Source of the DNA: Notospermus geniculatus
Taxonomy: Eukaryota > Nemertea > Pilidiophora > Heteronemertea > Lineidae
Direction of reading: 5' to 3'
DNA: 64,000 bases
Assembly: GCA_002633025.1 (NCBI GenBank)
Contig: NMRB01000599.1
Location: forward strand, 130,224-194,223
Position 1 is the first letter of the stretch. Every line of letters starts with the position of its first letter. Below, one piece after another: positions 1-13,200 of the stretch. The translations under genes and the position numbers were made by a program. Under the pieces are notes generated by a model that ran no database searches, was not told the origin of the DNA, and worked only from the letters and a program-made list of their open reading frames with translations.

Positions 1-2317
1 GGGTGGTGTGCGAGAAATGGTCACCCATTACAGCCACCTGGACAGAAAGGTACGCTCGTACGTTCATCATGTAAACAGCGACAAACAATTGTGAGATTTT
101 GACATTGACCTTTGCAAGATTCTAATATTTTGGAGTTACAGATGAACTAAATTTATTATTCGCTTCCAGGGGTACCTCAGTATAAAGTGAACAAGCTCCT
201 GAAGAATCCGGGCCTGACGTTAAATGTGCCGTCTCCCACTGCCAGTTCCCCGAGCCAAACGAGTCCTAATCAAATGACGACGGTTGTAAATGAGCCACCT
301 GCTGCTAGAGAACAAAATCTCGGAAGTCCTGAGAATTTAGTTGAGGTATCTGAACCTGACGTCTCATCGACAACACCACCACACACGACAAGTACAGGTA
401 GGCCTGTCTGTTGGTATCAAGAATATGTCTGTGTAGATTTCACCTGGGATACTTGTGGGTTCAGCTTTGCATGACTAATGACTCCAATTTCGTGCTGATT
501 TGGAATATTGGACAGTGAAAACTTTGTAAAATTGGTAAAAACCTCAGGAGTTCTGGTGCTTTAAGGGTTAAGCAGCCAGGGTATTTATATCCTTTTCCAA
601 TCATTTCCAGTGTGTGTGTTCACCAATCCACACTGTGCTTGTCACGCGTACCTGAATCCTCGGAAGGTTGATGCATTACCCTGCCAGTATGGTCCGGGCC
701 CTGTGTCGCGGATATTGAGACAGGTTATCCAGGCCTGTATAGACTGTGCTGTTCAAGAAAAAACAGTATTTCATCGGGTCGTCGAAGGGACTGGCAAAAC
801 ATACGTCACAGGTAAGAGAAATTGAAGTTTCCTTCGGTTATGATTTCAGTGAAAAGAGGTTTTAACCTAAATTTCCTGCAGATTGGGGAAATATCCATGG
901 GTGGATGGATGTCTTTCAGGCAATGCCGCATACATGTATGGGAGACTTTGGTTCAAAAATTCTAAGCCCTTCAAGTTAGGTGCCTCGTCAGAAGACATCT
1001 TGTGTTATCATACCAGTTACACCCATCTTTGCATCTTATTTTGCAAACCTGTCCGTTTCAGTTACCTATGGAGGCCGGATCCATGCGCGTCACCTTCCAC
1101 TCATGGAGAAAGTTTCGGTGTTTTGGAGTTATCTGGAGGAGTTTCTCGAGGCCATATGCAGTGAAAATATGTTTTCTAGTCAACCTATATCCCCCGACTC
1201 TCATTTTCTAAAACTACGGCTGAAGATAGGTGGTGCTCATAGAGATGGTAGGTTTATGCAGATTTCAAATAGAGTTCATGAAAAGGGCTTCTAAACATTT
1301 ACCTTGAGAAGATGATTGATATTACATTGAAAGTTCGGCGTCATTTTGTGTCATGTGACTTGGCATAAGTCGTAAGGAAATGAACAAGGGTGAATTGCCC
1401 AGTGAGGGTCACTGTGCATGAGAAAACCTTGCCTGGAGCAGTCCCTTTGAAAATGGAGAAACTTGCTCATCTGTTGTCAAAATCATAAATGTCTGTTTAA
1501 TTTCAGAAGATGATGTTCCGCTGTCCGAGTTGCGCACGCTTCCTGGTCCCAGTCATACAGCTTCTAGACCAGATACACCCCACACTCCACACACCCCAAT
1601 GCATTCACCACACAGTAGTAGCTCACACACACATCCACAGATATCGCCATCATCAGCAGGAGGAGGGAAGCGAAGATGGTCGACGGAGTCAGGTCGAGTT
1701 CCCAAGTTACCAAAGACACATAGAAGAACATCTGCCTTTGAGGCTGAGGGTAAGGCAATCTTTGCTATCTACTCTACCATTTGTTCATCTTCTCCTGCAG
1801 TTCCCAAGACCTTTTCTCATGACGACTTAGCCAAATTCTCATTTCAATCCAGACTTCAGCTGCAATTTTAGGTTCAGGTGACATACGCACTTGCAGTAGG
1901 CCTGATTGAAATTCTGGATTTTAATTTTTTAGCGAGTTCAACAACTTTGGATGTGAAACCTAAACTGCCAGATGATCCCTCAGATTGGACAATAGATGAA
2001 GTGATACGTCATGTCACAGAAACTGACCCCGGGCTGACGCTGCACTTGGATCTTTTCAAGAAGCATGTAAGTGATGACTTCAGTTTGTCAATTTTCATCG
2101 TAGAGGCCCAATATACCAAGCATACAAAATCTGTAAAAAGTGTGTTCATTGTGATCCTGTTTTGAACCTTTGTATTGTTTTCTCATTGCAGGAGATTGAT
2201 GGAAAGGCCTTACTTCTGCTAAAGAGTGATATGATGATGAAGTACATGGGACTAAAACTTGGTCCTGCCCTCAAGTTCTGCCATATTATTGAAAAGCTGA
2301 AAGGGAGAAGGTTTTAA
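1..2317 (+). CDS. SCMH1-like (Scm): Scm/SCMH1-like Polycomb group protein, 3' part
   Basis: Seven exons can be read: 1-49, 170-397, 611-811, 1062-1247 (alternative donor at 1229), 1507-1749, 1933-2066 and 2192-2317. All junctions are phase-compatible and the gene ends at TAA 2315-2317. The window cuts off the 5' half. The first exon encodes the end of an MBT repeat (GWCARNGHPLQPPG). Exons 3-4 encode a SLED domain (begins VCVFTNPHCACHAYLNP; later FSSQPI). A Ser/His/Pro-rich linker follows, and the last two exons encode a SAM domain (DWTIDEVIRHV, then EIDGKALLLLKSDMMMKYMG). The MBT-SLED-SAM order and the SAM sequence match Scm/SCMH1 better than SFMBT. In known members, MBT repeats bind methyl-lysine, SLED binds DNA, and SAM polymerises to connect PRC1 with other Polycomb proteins in the nucleus. 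The family is certain. Which paralogue it is, and whether there are two MBT repeats, cannot be seen here. Confidence 0.9.
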
Positions 2318-2755
2318 GCACCGAGCAATATGATCATAATAGCTGTAAATATTGGCGTTTTTTATATCACTTCAGAACCATCCACTAATTAATGGTTTTA
2401 TTCCTGATTATCAGTGCATTAAAGATATCCGCATCCAGTCAGATGGAAAATTTTATGTTTATTATTCATCTACACATCTCGAGAGATTATTTAGTGGGAG
2501 TTGCATTTCATACTTCACCGGCGAGGTATTGCTGATATTTTGTAACATTCCTGGAACATTTCAATTGTTTGTCAACAACTGCATGTTCTGAACAATTCGT
2601 AATTGTCGAAATGTAATTTTCGTAATTAACCACTTCACTACTATTTGAGTGCTTTAGACCGGTTTCCGGCCCGTGACGTCATATCGCTTCATTGCGATAG
2701 ACCGGAATTCTGGTCCGTGACGCCATGATGCCACCATGATACCGCATATTAACAT

Positions 2756-3127
2756 GTGACCCTCCGCCACAAAACCAGTCTAAAGTCACACGGAAAATGA
2801 GCCTAAACGTGACACGTCACCAGGAGATAAAGACACCAGGAGATAAAGACAGAAAAGACAGAAGACATAAAGACAGAAACCGGATCACTCAGACTTCACA
2901 ACAGACAGACTACACTGAAATTGACAAATGTAACCCTCCACCACAAAACCAATCATCAGTCACTCTGAGGTTGGCAAGTTGGGACCAATGTATGTGTCAA
3001 TTTCAGTATTGTCTGCCTGTCTGTTGTGAAGTTTCAGTGATTCTATTTCTGTCCTCCTAGCGTCATGTCGGTATGTTTAGGCACATTTTCCGTGTGACTT
3101 TAGACTGGTTTTGTAGTGGAGGGTCAC
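2756..3127. repeat. Foldback element (inverted-repeat MITE) downstream of Scm
   Basis: The sequence opens with GTGACCCTCCGCC and closes with the near-reverse complement ending GGAGGGTCAC. The complementarity continues inward through stretches such as CACAAAACCAGTCTAAAGTC and the ACAGACAGAC region, so most of the element is one imperfect hairpin. The second haplotype has a shorter copy at 4907-5246. No coding content is seen. It probably lies in the 3' flank or UTR of Scm. Confidence 0.7.
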
Positions 3128-3867
3128 ACAATGTAAATGCACTATGTTGCAAATGAAAATGCACTCCATGGTTCACGTAGCCGTGGCCAAGTGCTAATGA
3201 TGCAACACAACTTTCGTAGTGAAGTGGTTAACCTGTGGATATTTCACTTGATTGATAACAAGTGGATGTTAGTTACAATCACATACTATATAAGTCTTCT
3301 TGTTTTTGTTTTTGTGCACCTGTTAAATAGAGTCGGGTGGACATTGTTGGTGAGCTGTATCGTGTTTTTTCCCATAAAATGGGCAGGATGTAAATGTTTG
3401 TCTTTTTTGAGGATATAGTGTTTGCAGGGCAATTTTTATATTTTTTCTGAGAGTACATTTTTTATGTGTGGAAGATTCCGAGAATGGTAAAGAGTTAAAT
3501 GGTATGGAAATGGGATGTTAATCATCATACATGTACTGTACATTCTGTTTCCTTGTTGGTGATGGCTGCAGTGGGAGTGCATTTCAAAGGCTAGGCCCTT
3601 GACAAATGCCGTAACTTCTTCTTCCTACTGTGCTACCATCCAAGGGAAGAGGAAAGCATTTGTAAGATGTGCCATTAAACCCCGCGAACCGTACAGCCTT
3701 TTTGATAAGTGCATGTTATGTGTACATGTATTGTGCTGTGTTTGTGTTGAAGCCTTTGTACAGTTGTATTGACGAGGATGCATATGATTTACAACTAAAC
3801 CTGTCTGAACGTTGTGCTTAATACTGGTAATTTTGCAACATTTTTCGAGACTTTTATGGCCTTTTTT

Positions 3868-4300
3868 AGCTCACCTGTGGTGAGCTTATACGATGGCCGA
3901 GCGTCCGTCATCCGTCGTCGTCGTCCGTCGTCCGTTAGCAGGGCACGTTTCGTAACCGCTGGAGCTATTGATCTGAAACTTGGTACATATATACCCCTAG
4001 GTCAGATGACCCACGACACCAAGTTTCGGTCCGATCCGACTCTCAGTTTGGCCACCAGGTGGCGGAAACCAAAAACACAAAAAGTACAATAACTCCTGAA
4101 CTAATGACTAGATCATCTTCAAATTTTTATCATAGGTGTAGCTAATAAGGATACATAACATATATAACGGGTTTTTGATTTGACCTACTTTTCAAGGTCA
4201 CAGAGGTCAAAGTTCGACAAAAGTGACGAACCTGCCACAGTTTGTCATTATTTCACCGAGCAACTTCATATCTTGCATAAACATGCATTGGAGGGGTACC
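3868..4300 (+). mobile_element. 5' part of an AGCTCACC/CATTTCATT repeat element, cut by a gap
   Basis: The element begins right after a run of six T with AGCTCACC-TGT-GGTGAGCT, a terminal hairpin. CGTC-rich sequence follows, then a module containing GGCCACCAGGTGGCGGAA. The copy stops at the single N at 4301. The missing 3' end is found at 18501-18530, next to the flank expected from the empty site at 6082/6083. Full-length relatives lie at 15613-16535, 26322-27422 and 31079-32010. Confidence 0.8.
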
Positions 4301-4301
4301 N
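4301..4301. other. Single-N assembly gap
   Basis: One n separates element sequence of the first haplotype from a sequence that restarts inside the last Scm intron. The base after the n corresponds to about 2152, so sequence is repeated and not simply missing. Confidence 0.95.
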
Positions 4302-4339
4302 ATCCTGTTTTGAACCTTTGTATTGTTTTCTCATTGCAG

Positions 4340-4465
4340 GAGATTGATGGAAAGGCCTTACTTCTGCTAAAGAGTGATATGATGATGAAGTACATGGGAC
4401 TAAAACTTGGTCCTGCCCTCAAGTTCTGCCATATTATTGAAAAGCTGAAAGGGAGAAGGTTTTAA
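4340..4465 (+). CDS. SCMH1-like (Scm): Last Scm exon, second haplotype copy
   Basis: This copy of 2192-2317 encodes the SAM-domain end (EIDGKALLLLKSDMMMKYMG) and the same stop codon. The preceding intron sequence is truncated at the N at 4301, so no other Scm exons accompany it. The protein is unchanged. It is the allele of the upstream exon, not a separate gene. Confidence 0.85.
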   Translation, partial: EIDGKALLLLKSDMMMKYMGLKLGPALKFCHIIEKLKGRRF

Positions 4466-7400
4466 GTACCGAGCAATATGATCATAATAGCTGTAAATAT
4501 TGGCGTTTTTTATATCACTTCAGAACCATCCACTAATTAATGGTTTTATTCCTGATTATCAGTGCATTAAAGATATCTGCATCCAGTCAGATGGAATATT
4601 TTATGTTTATTATTCATCTACACATCTCGAGAGATTATTTAGTGGGAGTTGCATTTCATACTTCACCGGCGAGGTATTGCTGATATTTTGTAACATTCCT
4701 GGAACATTTCAATTGTTTGTCAACAACTGCATGTTCTGAACAATTCGTAATTGTCGAAATGTAATTTTCGTATGTTATTAACCACTTCACTACTATTTGA
4801 GTGCTTTAGACCGGTTTCCAGCCCGTGACATCATGTCACTTCATTGCGATAGACCGGAATCCCGGTCCATGACGTCATGATGCCACCATGATACCGCATA
4901 CTACAGGTGACCCTCCACCACAAAACCAGTCTAAAGTCACACGGTAAAAGAGCCTAAACGTATTGACATGACACCAGGAGATAAAGACAGAAACAGGATC
5001 ACTCAGACTTCACAACAGACAGACTACACTGAAATTGACATATGTAACCCTCCACCACAAAACCAATCATCAGTCACTCTGAGGTTGGCAAGTTGGGACC
5101 AATGTATGTGTCAATTTCAGTATTGTCTGCCTGTCTGTTGTGAAGTTTCAGTGATTCTATTTCTGTCTTTATCTCCTAGTGTCATGTCGGTATGTTTAGG
5201 CTCATTTTCCGTGCGACTTTAGACTGGTTTTGTAGTGGAGGGTCACACAATGTAAATGCACTATGTTGCAAATGAAAATGCACTCCATGGTTCACGTAGC
5301 CGTGGCCAAGTGCTAATGATGCAACACAACTTTAGTAGTGAAGTGATTAACCTGTGGATATTTCACTTGATTGATAACAAGTGGATGTTAGTTACAATCA
5401 CATACTATATAAGTCTTCTTGTTTTTGTTTTTGTGCACCTGTTAAATTGAGTCGGGTGGACATTGTTGGTGAGCTGTATCGTGTTTTTTCCCATAAAATG
5501 GGCAGGGTGTAAATGTTTGTCTTTTTTGAGGATATAGTGTTTGCAGGGCAATTTTTATATTTTTTCTGAGAGTAGATTTTTTATGTGTGGAAGATTCCGA
5601 GAATGGTAAAGAGTTAAATGGTATGGAAATGGGATGTTAATCCACCCTTACTTGTTGCTTATTTTCTGTAAATTGCAACAGTACATGTATATGGCAGATG
5701 TACTGTCTACCAGGATGCACCAATTTCATATCATACATGTACTGTACATTCTGTTTCCTTGTTGGTGATGGCTGCAGTGGGAGTGCATTTCAAAGGCTAG
5801 GCCCTTGACAAATACTACCATACTTGTTCCTACTGTGCTACCATCTGAGGGAAGAGGAAAGCAAAAAAAGGTGTGCCATTATCCCCCATGTACTGTACAG
5901 CCTTTTTGGTACACGTACCGTAAGTGCATGTTATGTGTACATGTATTGTGCTGTGTTTGTGTTGAAGCCTTTGTACAGTTGTATTGACGAGGATGCATAT
6001 GATTTACAACTAAACTTGTCTGAACGTTGTGCTTAATACTGGTAATTTTGCAACATTTTTCGAGACTTTTATGGCCTTTTTTCAATCAATAATGTGATGT
6101 TTTCTGGATAATTGTTGTCACTGGCTGTACAGAGATGGACATCAATACAATAGTTCAAAAATAAAAAGAGTGGAACCTGGGGCATTAGAAATAATTGCTC
6201 TTTTCAGTACATGTTGCTACATATAGCTATGTACAATGAATGCTTTTCCTTCATGATGATGTCACTGTTCAGAACTGCACCCTTGAGAAAAGCACAGCTC
6301 ATTTGCACAGGGGTGAAAAAATCTGTACTTTCTATCTTCTCAATTTTCTGGTTCTAGATTTTACTGCACATACATTGTATTGTACTTGTATGCATTTTAT
6401 AGTCACCTGACTGAGTCGGGAGCACATGCTTATGGTTTGCACACAAGATGAAACAAGGAACCTTTGAACTTTCACCTAATCACTCGAATCAAAGGTCGAT
6501 GAAGTCACTTAAGTGACTGGTGCTATATTTGGGATATAAGGGTTTGGAGAAACCACACTTTACGTTGGACATGCATGTAATCTACACACTGGTTTTCTTA
6601 AATTGTCACTGAGAAGGAATTCAGCATTGAAGATGCCTTTGAGAAAATTGTACCGTTTTGAATGGATGCCAGGTCGTTCTGCTTCGCATTTCAAACTAAA
6701 GGTTCAGCGGAACGTCCCTAGTGGACTCCTCTGCTAGCACTGTAGCAGAAGACCCCTATCTACCAAAGATTGACCACTCTAGTCAGGACACCACTTAGGA
6801 CAGCATTTGGCATCTTCGTCATCTGAGATTTGGTTGTTTTTGGCATCGGACTGCAGTAGGCAGGACCAGCCTCAAAGGTCCACTTCATGCTATACAGGCT
6901 GCTGTCTCATGGGTGTCCTTATTAGAGTGGTTCTACTGTATGTTTTGAGAAAACCATCTTCCTTTTATTTCGCATGTACATTTCGATTATCTTGATCTTT
7001 AAATGTTATTCATGTATGTGAAGAATATACGTACCTACAGTGCATGTCTTTTAATGTGAATCGTGTATGTGCATCTTTAGAGACCGGTTTCAGCAGGGTC
7101 CGATGTAAATACTGATGATGGCTCTGTGTGTTTTAGGGGAGGGGAAAAATACTGCATGATGGTAGTCGCATTGAGAATGCATACAGAAGGGTGCAAATGA
7201 GTTTTTCGTGGTTGAATCGTGGCCAGTTTGTTTGAGTACGATTTTAGGTGTATTTTGGTAAACACAAGGATCAAAAGTACTTGTGAATGTATGACGAGTT
7301 GCCAAATGAAGCCAAGTAAGGAACCGGCACAACTTTTTATCATGACAGGGCGGTGCTGTGAGTGGTGCAACCGAACATGCCAAAAACAGAGCATTCATGT

Positions 7401-9712
7401 CAAGATGTCCTTGGCGCAGTGTAAGACAGTCAAGGTGTTGAAAAATGACTGTACATCTACAACCACTGGCAGCACCTCCCAGTAGCAGGAGTTTTGCAGG
7501 TTCCTCATTATTTACAGTTGATGGATCTCAAGAAGTCTGTCTACAAAAGCTGAGTTACTGGTGGATGACTTTTATGCATTTCGTTTGTGGGGTGAACCAG
7601 CCACATAAAAGTCATGCTTCATGTCCTTGTATATACAGAATATCTGTGCACTTAGTTCACCTGGAGTGAGCGCATGTTGTCCTATGTCGTCTATTAGCAG
7701 AGAGCATGTTTTGTTACTGCTTTTGATATGGAAGTGCATGCACTTACAAATTATGTCAATCTAGAACGGTCAAACTTGAAGAGTAGGTACCTTGACCACC
7801 ACCTCCATCCCTTGTTTTGAACAGTGTAGCTGAATATCCTATTTTGCCAGCATGACCTGCATTTTATCCATGTTACACAACTGTGAATCAAGTACATTTT
7901 GAACACATAATTTGCTTTAATAATAATAATAATACCGGTACGGCACATTACATTTATATACCGTAGTGCTACATTAAAACATGTTTGTCTGTGGCGCTTT
8001 ACATAATTAAGACATAAGATTAAAACATAGATCTAAGACTATAAGATGAGGTAATTGGTAAAAAAAGTAATTGATGGAAATAAACACATACAGAAGGGTG
8101 CAAATGAGGTTTCCGTGGTTGAATCAGGGCCAGTTTGTTTGAGTAAGATTTTAGGTGTATTTTGGTAAACACAAGGATCAAAAGTACTTGTGAATGTATG
8201 GTGAGTTGCCATATGAAGCGAAGTAAGACCGTTATGCTGGTACATGTACCTGTTATCAGACATGCCAGAGTAATTAACCCACTTCAGTGCCAATTGTATG
8301 TTCAAAATATAATGCCGTGTTTCCTGCTCAGATCTCGATTCAATACTGAAATGCTTTGATTATGTATCAATGAGGTTATCGCCACTTCTCCACAGAAAGA
8401 TGTCGCTGTGACCATATCGGGCCTTTTCATTGTCTTCAAGACGTCATCTCCGTGGCAATACAAGAGTGAGCATGAAGTCACAACGTCACGGTAGTGTAAT
8501 CGATGACATTCCGTACAACGTCACAGTGGAAAAGTTGATATGGTAGCAGCCCCAGGTCAAGACTCATTACAATTTCATTTCAAGACGCAACCGTATTTTG
8601 TAACATGTGTAAGAAGGATGTACTAAAACTGGGCACTTAGTCCTGGACTATATTCATATCATCAAAAATAGATAAAGTACCGGTATCCGAGCTAACTATA
8701 TTATTAGAAGAAAATACATGTTACAGAAATATTTGCTGGTTTTGATTTTTGATTATCTTAAATTTGGAACATTGGAAAAAGATCAGGGTAACACCAGTGT
8801 AATGTCATTTCATCGATGGCAACATGTAAATAAATAAAATGTTTACCAATTTTTCGTAGTTTATGTATTTTCTTCCGTTGGTCTTCTCTTGTTTTGCTGA
8901 AGTTCATGACTTTGTGGGCTGTTCCCCAACTTCGAGGTCTATGATTTGCGCTGGTTGGTACTATTATGGTGAATCACCCAATGGCATGCGATAATGCTAA
9001 ATTGGAAATTCCAATTTGTTTGGTTGCCCATAGACTTTGGCAAACAACACACAAATATTGATTGAAAAAACACAAAAAAAATGGGGGAGCCCACAAACCA
9101 AGACTCATTCCGATATTAATAGGTGGACATTTTCTTGGGGATATCACTACCTTCAACACCTGCAGATGGCCGCTTCCCGGCCGATGCGGAAATAGGTCTT
9201 ACCTCTTACGCAGGCGACAACAACAACAAATTGATCCATGGTAGAAGAACTTAAAATTTTCGTGAAAAAATCGCTTTCAAATTGCACTTTTAGACGGACA
9301 ATCGCTACATAGTGGTAATATACTGATATTTTTTGGATTTATGCTTTATTTTGTAAAGATAAGCAAGTGAAATATGTTTTAATCATCATGGTATTGACTG
9401 AAATGTAACCGGTAGTCATCCTCATCTCATCAGCTCATTTGGCCTTGCCCTTGCTTACCTTGCACATGATAGGCCTATGTCATATGTTGCATGTGTCGTG
9501 TGTATGGATGTGCTGTGGCACTTCGTAGGCCTAGTAGGCCTACATCAAGGATCAATTTCGATTCCACTTTCAAGTTCAATTTACTGTTGACCAAAACATG
9601 TCATGGCGGTTGTCTCTTTTGGAGAATAGAAATTCAGGAGAGTGAGCATGGATGGTGGTCATGATGGTGGTCGGTGAGTGACTGTTCAGTTATTTATTTT
9701 TGTCATTTTCAG
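4466..9712. other. Intergenic region between Scm and the kinase-like gene (haplotype B)
   Basis: No coding sequence is supported. The region holds the foldback copy at 4907-5246, the empty insertion site at 6082/6083, an internal direct repeat (7176-7320 and 8088-8230), and a short TAA/AAT microsatellite near 7918-7935. Short ORFs here are not conserved in frame against the allelic region 18531-22239. The last bases, around 9600-9712, should include the promoter or 5' UTR of the next gene. A possible 39-base intron (9674-9712) would be unusually short. Confidence 0.6.
7176..8230 (+). repeat. Pair of about 145-base direct repeats
   Basis: Segments 7176-7320 and 8088-8230 both contain ACAGAAGGGTGCAAATGAG, then TTTAGGTGTATTTTGGTAAA, then ATCAAAAGTACTTGTGAATG, at high identity. 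Both are also present in the allelic region, at about 19628-19770 and 20543-20685, so the duplication predates the haplotype split. Function unknown. Confidence 0.75.
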
Positions 9713-9887
9713 ATTGAAGAAAAGAAGAATAAGAAAAATTGGCGACATATTCCTTGTCGTCGAACAACTTGGAAGATACGCCTAACATTAAAATTTTTCC
9801 TGAATGAGCAGCGCAGTGCGGAATCCCAGGAATCTGAAGTGGTCTTCTGAACAAAAGAAGAAGACATTCTTGAACTCTTTTTGAGAG

Positions 9888-10124
9888 ATGACTCTCAGAA
9901 ATCCTTATGTGCGTGGCTTTATTGGCCTTGCAGTTCAAGCTCTTGCACTCACAGTCTATGTTAATCAGGAACGCATTGAAAAATTTATGAGGGATACCGG
10001 ATTGCTGACGAGGCCGGAAGAGAGCTATGACAGAATGAGAGAAAGAAGAGCGATTGAAGAGGCAATCAAATATGTTGAGCTTGAAGAGAAAAAGAAGGCT
10101 CAGTTGAAAAGTTTAAAGGGGTAA
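9888..10124 (+). CDS. 78-residue predicted membrane protein, ORF 1 of a two-ORF exon (haplotype B)
   Basis: The ORF runs from ATG to TAA. Residues about 10-26 are hydrophobic (GFIGLAVQALALTVYV), forming one likely membrane segment. They are followed by a charged, probably helical tail rich in Glu, Lys and Arg (ERRAIEEAIKYVELEEKKK). It resembles small single-pass mitochondrial or organellar proteins in general build, but I do not recognise the family. The allele at 22415-22651 encodes an identical protein and differs by a silent GCG/GCA change, as expected under purifying selection. It lies 136 bases upstream of the kinase-like ORF with no visible splice site or promoter between, so it may be translated from the same transcript. 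Confidence 0.65.
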   Translation: MTLRNPYVRGFIGLAVQALALTVYVNQERIEKFMRDTGLLTRPEESYDRMRERRAIEEAIKYVELEEKKKAQLKSLKG

Positions 10125-10260
10125 ATTCATGGGAGTTAAAGAAGAACCATATCAGGGCACTGACTTCTGATTGTATGAAATACTCTGGGACTCTTTAGTG
10201 ATATGTACCCTTAGGTTTATTTTAACTATTTACTGTGGTGAATTCTTACCAGTCAGTGAG

Positions 10261-13200
10261 ATGAGCAGGTACACCACCCGTGTTTGTTCATCTGTTTCCT
10301 CTGATGTATCTGATGAGGATGGTGTGGGAGGCGGTGGGACTAATACTGTGGAGGACGATGCCTACCAAGGTGATAACGAGGATGACGTTTATGCATCCGA
10401 TGCATCGTCTGTTGACGAAACTGTAAAAACTTGTGATGGGGCATCGTCAGCAAAGATGGAAGAAATTGAGGTGAAGGTGCTTGGTGGTGGGACTGAGCAG
10501 TTGCATGCAGGAGCTAGTGGAAGGGACTGCAGCTCAGTATCAGCTCCTGAAGTTGGACCTTCATCAAAGACCGTGAAATCAGGCCGCCCTGGTGGCGACC
10601 ACTTCAAAATTGAAATGACACTGAAAGAGCGAGAAGATATTGGTCTTCAGGATATTGATGAAAATGAGAATAGTCCTGAAGGTAATGTTGTTATGAAGAA
10701 GATCTATCGTTCAGCATCTCTTGAGAGTCCCGATAATGCACCTGAAGGAAAAGTGGTACACAGAAAGACTTGTCGATCATTGTCGGTGCAGTATTCGAAG
10801 CCTGTTTTGAAAAGACATCGTAATAGTACTTCTCTGTCCAAACCCGAGGACTTTGATTTTGACTTCTTTGATGATGACGACATGGATCCGATTGGAGGAA
10901 ATGCCGCAATCCCGGGAGAGAATTTTGATGAGTTTGTGACAAATCCTGTTGAGAAGGATGATTGTGACTCTGGTGTTGAGGGAAAATGTGAGAGCGATCC
11001 CGACCAGCATGTTGAAGAAGCAGGAGATGCACAGGGCCGGAGGAACCTGTTCTCCACTCAAACAAGTGGTTATATAACCAGCCGCAGCCATGAAGATCCA
11101 ACTGACGATGTCTTTGTTAAGGAGGATGGCCAAACGAGGCTACTGAATACAGTTGAGAGCACAAGTTTGACGAATCAGGAGATAAAACAATCTGATAGTG
11201 AAGTAGCTCAACAAATCCCTGTAAATGTGTTGGCTCTCCCTAATGCTAGTTTGAATAGTATCGATAAAAAGTCATTTGGTTGTGGTGGAGGCAGTCTTGA
11301 AAATTCCAACTCTCACTCTGTTGGCTGCCCAGAAGTTGAGGTCATAAGTTTGTCAAGTCAGGACTCAAAACAATCTGACATTGACAATAGACACAGTGAA
11401 GGAGTTGGACAAATTCCTCTTCATGTGTTGAATCTTCCTGATACTAGTTTGAGTAGTGTGGATGAAAAGTCATTAAGTTGTGGTGGAATCAGTCTTCAGA
11501 ATGCCAATCCTCACTGTGGTGGCCTCCCGGCGATACTTGATGACTTCTCCTCTACAGACATGTCAGAGTCTTGGAGGGAGGATAAAGAAAGCATTACTCC
11601 TGGAAATGTTCATGAGAATGCGAATGTGAGAGAATTGGTGAAACAAAAATGTGATCCTAACGTGAATGCACCTAGAATAGAAAACCCAGGTGCTCGTAAT
11701 AAGCATAAGAGGCAAGCCCAAACTGCATCAGTCCCCGAGACTAGATTGCAGAAACTGAACTTTACAATGGGTGGTGATATTTGCACCCCAGAGAATCGTG
11801 CAAATCTGGGTTCTCAATTGGATTCGACCGGACAGGAGCCCTGTTCATGTCCGGGCAACCAGACATTTGCATCCCAAAAGTCACAACCTGTTGATCCTGC
11901 AAAAAATGCCAAGTCAACAGAATCTGGTCAAACAAGTTCTTCCTCATTGGCTAAAGTGAATTGTCCTTCAGAAAGCCCTGTGATGACCAACGTGGACAAC
12001 CTCAAGTTGGTTCGAAAAGAACCAGTAGAACCCAGCACGAATAAGTCGCTGGTGATCCAGCCTGAAGCCCTTGGGAAAGAAATGGTTACCAAACCTGTCA
12101 CCGAGGTGTCCAGGCCAATGAAACCCTCTGCCTGGGTTGGTGGTAATTTATGTAGGGCAACTGTCATGAAGAATGCAAGGTTGTCAGAGGATAGAGGTAA
12201 AGTATTAAAATTCTACCTTGGTTGAAATCAATGATTTTAAATTGTCAGACATGTCAGATTTTTTTCAGCGTACGTGGTGACCATGTAGGAAGTGAGCACT
12301 GAGCCATACATGTATGTGTGGCGGTCCAGGAAAACCCGTCGGAAGTCACTGAATGATCAACAAGGGCCTGTGCGGTGATCTGCTGCTGTTTAGCTGTTAC
12401 GTCACATACATTTCAGCTATTGCGTTGGTTCCATTTCAACAGTTTCCTCGAACGGGACATCCGAAGGGTTTTCCGAGACTGCCTCGCATATTGTAAGAAC
12501 CACTGATTACTTCAGGGTACACGAACCCTGTCGCACGTATTCATTCAGATTGGACATGTTGGAAAGAACTTTCTCAGAGCTTTCAAATGAATAAATATGT
12601 GATACATTTGTAGCTGCCTATCAACATGTTCAAGCTATTTTCATTGTCGAAACTTTGGCCTTGGCAATTAAAAGTGTTGTTTATGGGAATGATAATTACA
12701 GTAGGCCTACTGTGGTTTGAACTGATGATTTAATTGATTCCGGTTCTGTACAAATTGATTGGAGTTCTGTACAAAGAATATCACGCGTGTGTATGTGAAT
12801 GCCAGGTTTGAAGAATTTGCTGCCTTCGATCAGTGCCACTCTATTCATTGATTGCAAAAGACGGAGTTCATCATGTTGAACAAGACACTCATCCTTTGCA
12901 GTGTTATTTACACAGTCATAATTATGTGGGATAAGCACACTCAGCATATTGATTTTTATCCTGCTCGTTTTATTCGCCACACTAATGGTGTCTTATAAGA
13001 GGGTCAAAGTCATAAACTTGGATGTGATGGGTTGGATAATTGCCAGGTCATGATCATGATATTTTGAAATGGTGACTGATATTTTCATGTTTTTTTCCCT
13101 GAAATTTTCTCAGGGACAAATGTACAATGTATGTCAATGAGATGTTGTAGGGCTATCTAAAATAAAGCACAAAGGGCGACACACAAAATGATATAATAAG

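Noticed and set aside
7077-8359. Several 60-105 codon ORFs on both strands around 7100-8360 (and allelic 19470-20860)
   Set aside because: They are translations of the direct repeat, and differ between alleles in start, frame or stop.
9674-9712. 39-base intron in the 5' UTR of the dicistronic gene
   Set aside because: Splice consensus is present, but the length is below what animal introns usually allow. The upstream ATG also differs in frame between alleles. Left undecided.
10171-10260. N-terminal extension of the pseudokinase protein upstream of the ATG at 10261
   Set aside because: The extension has no ATG, and in the other allele the frame is not maintained upstream of 22788.
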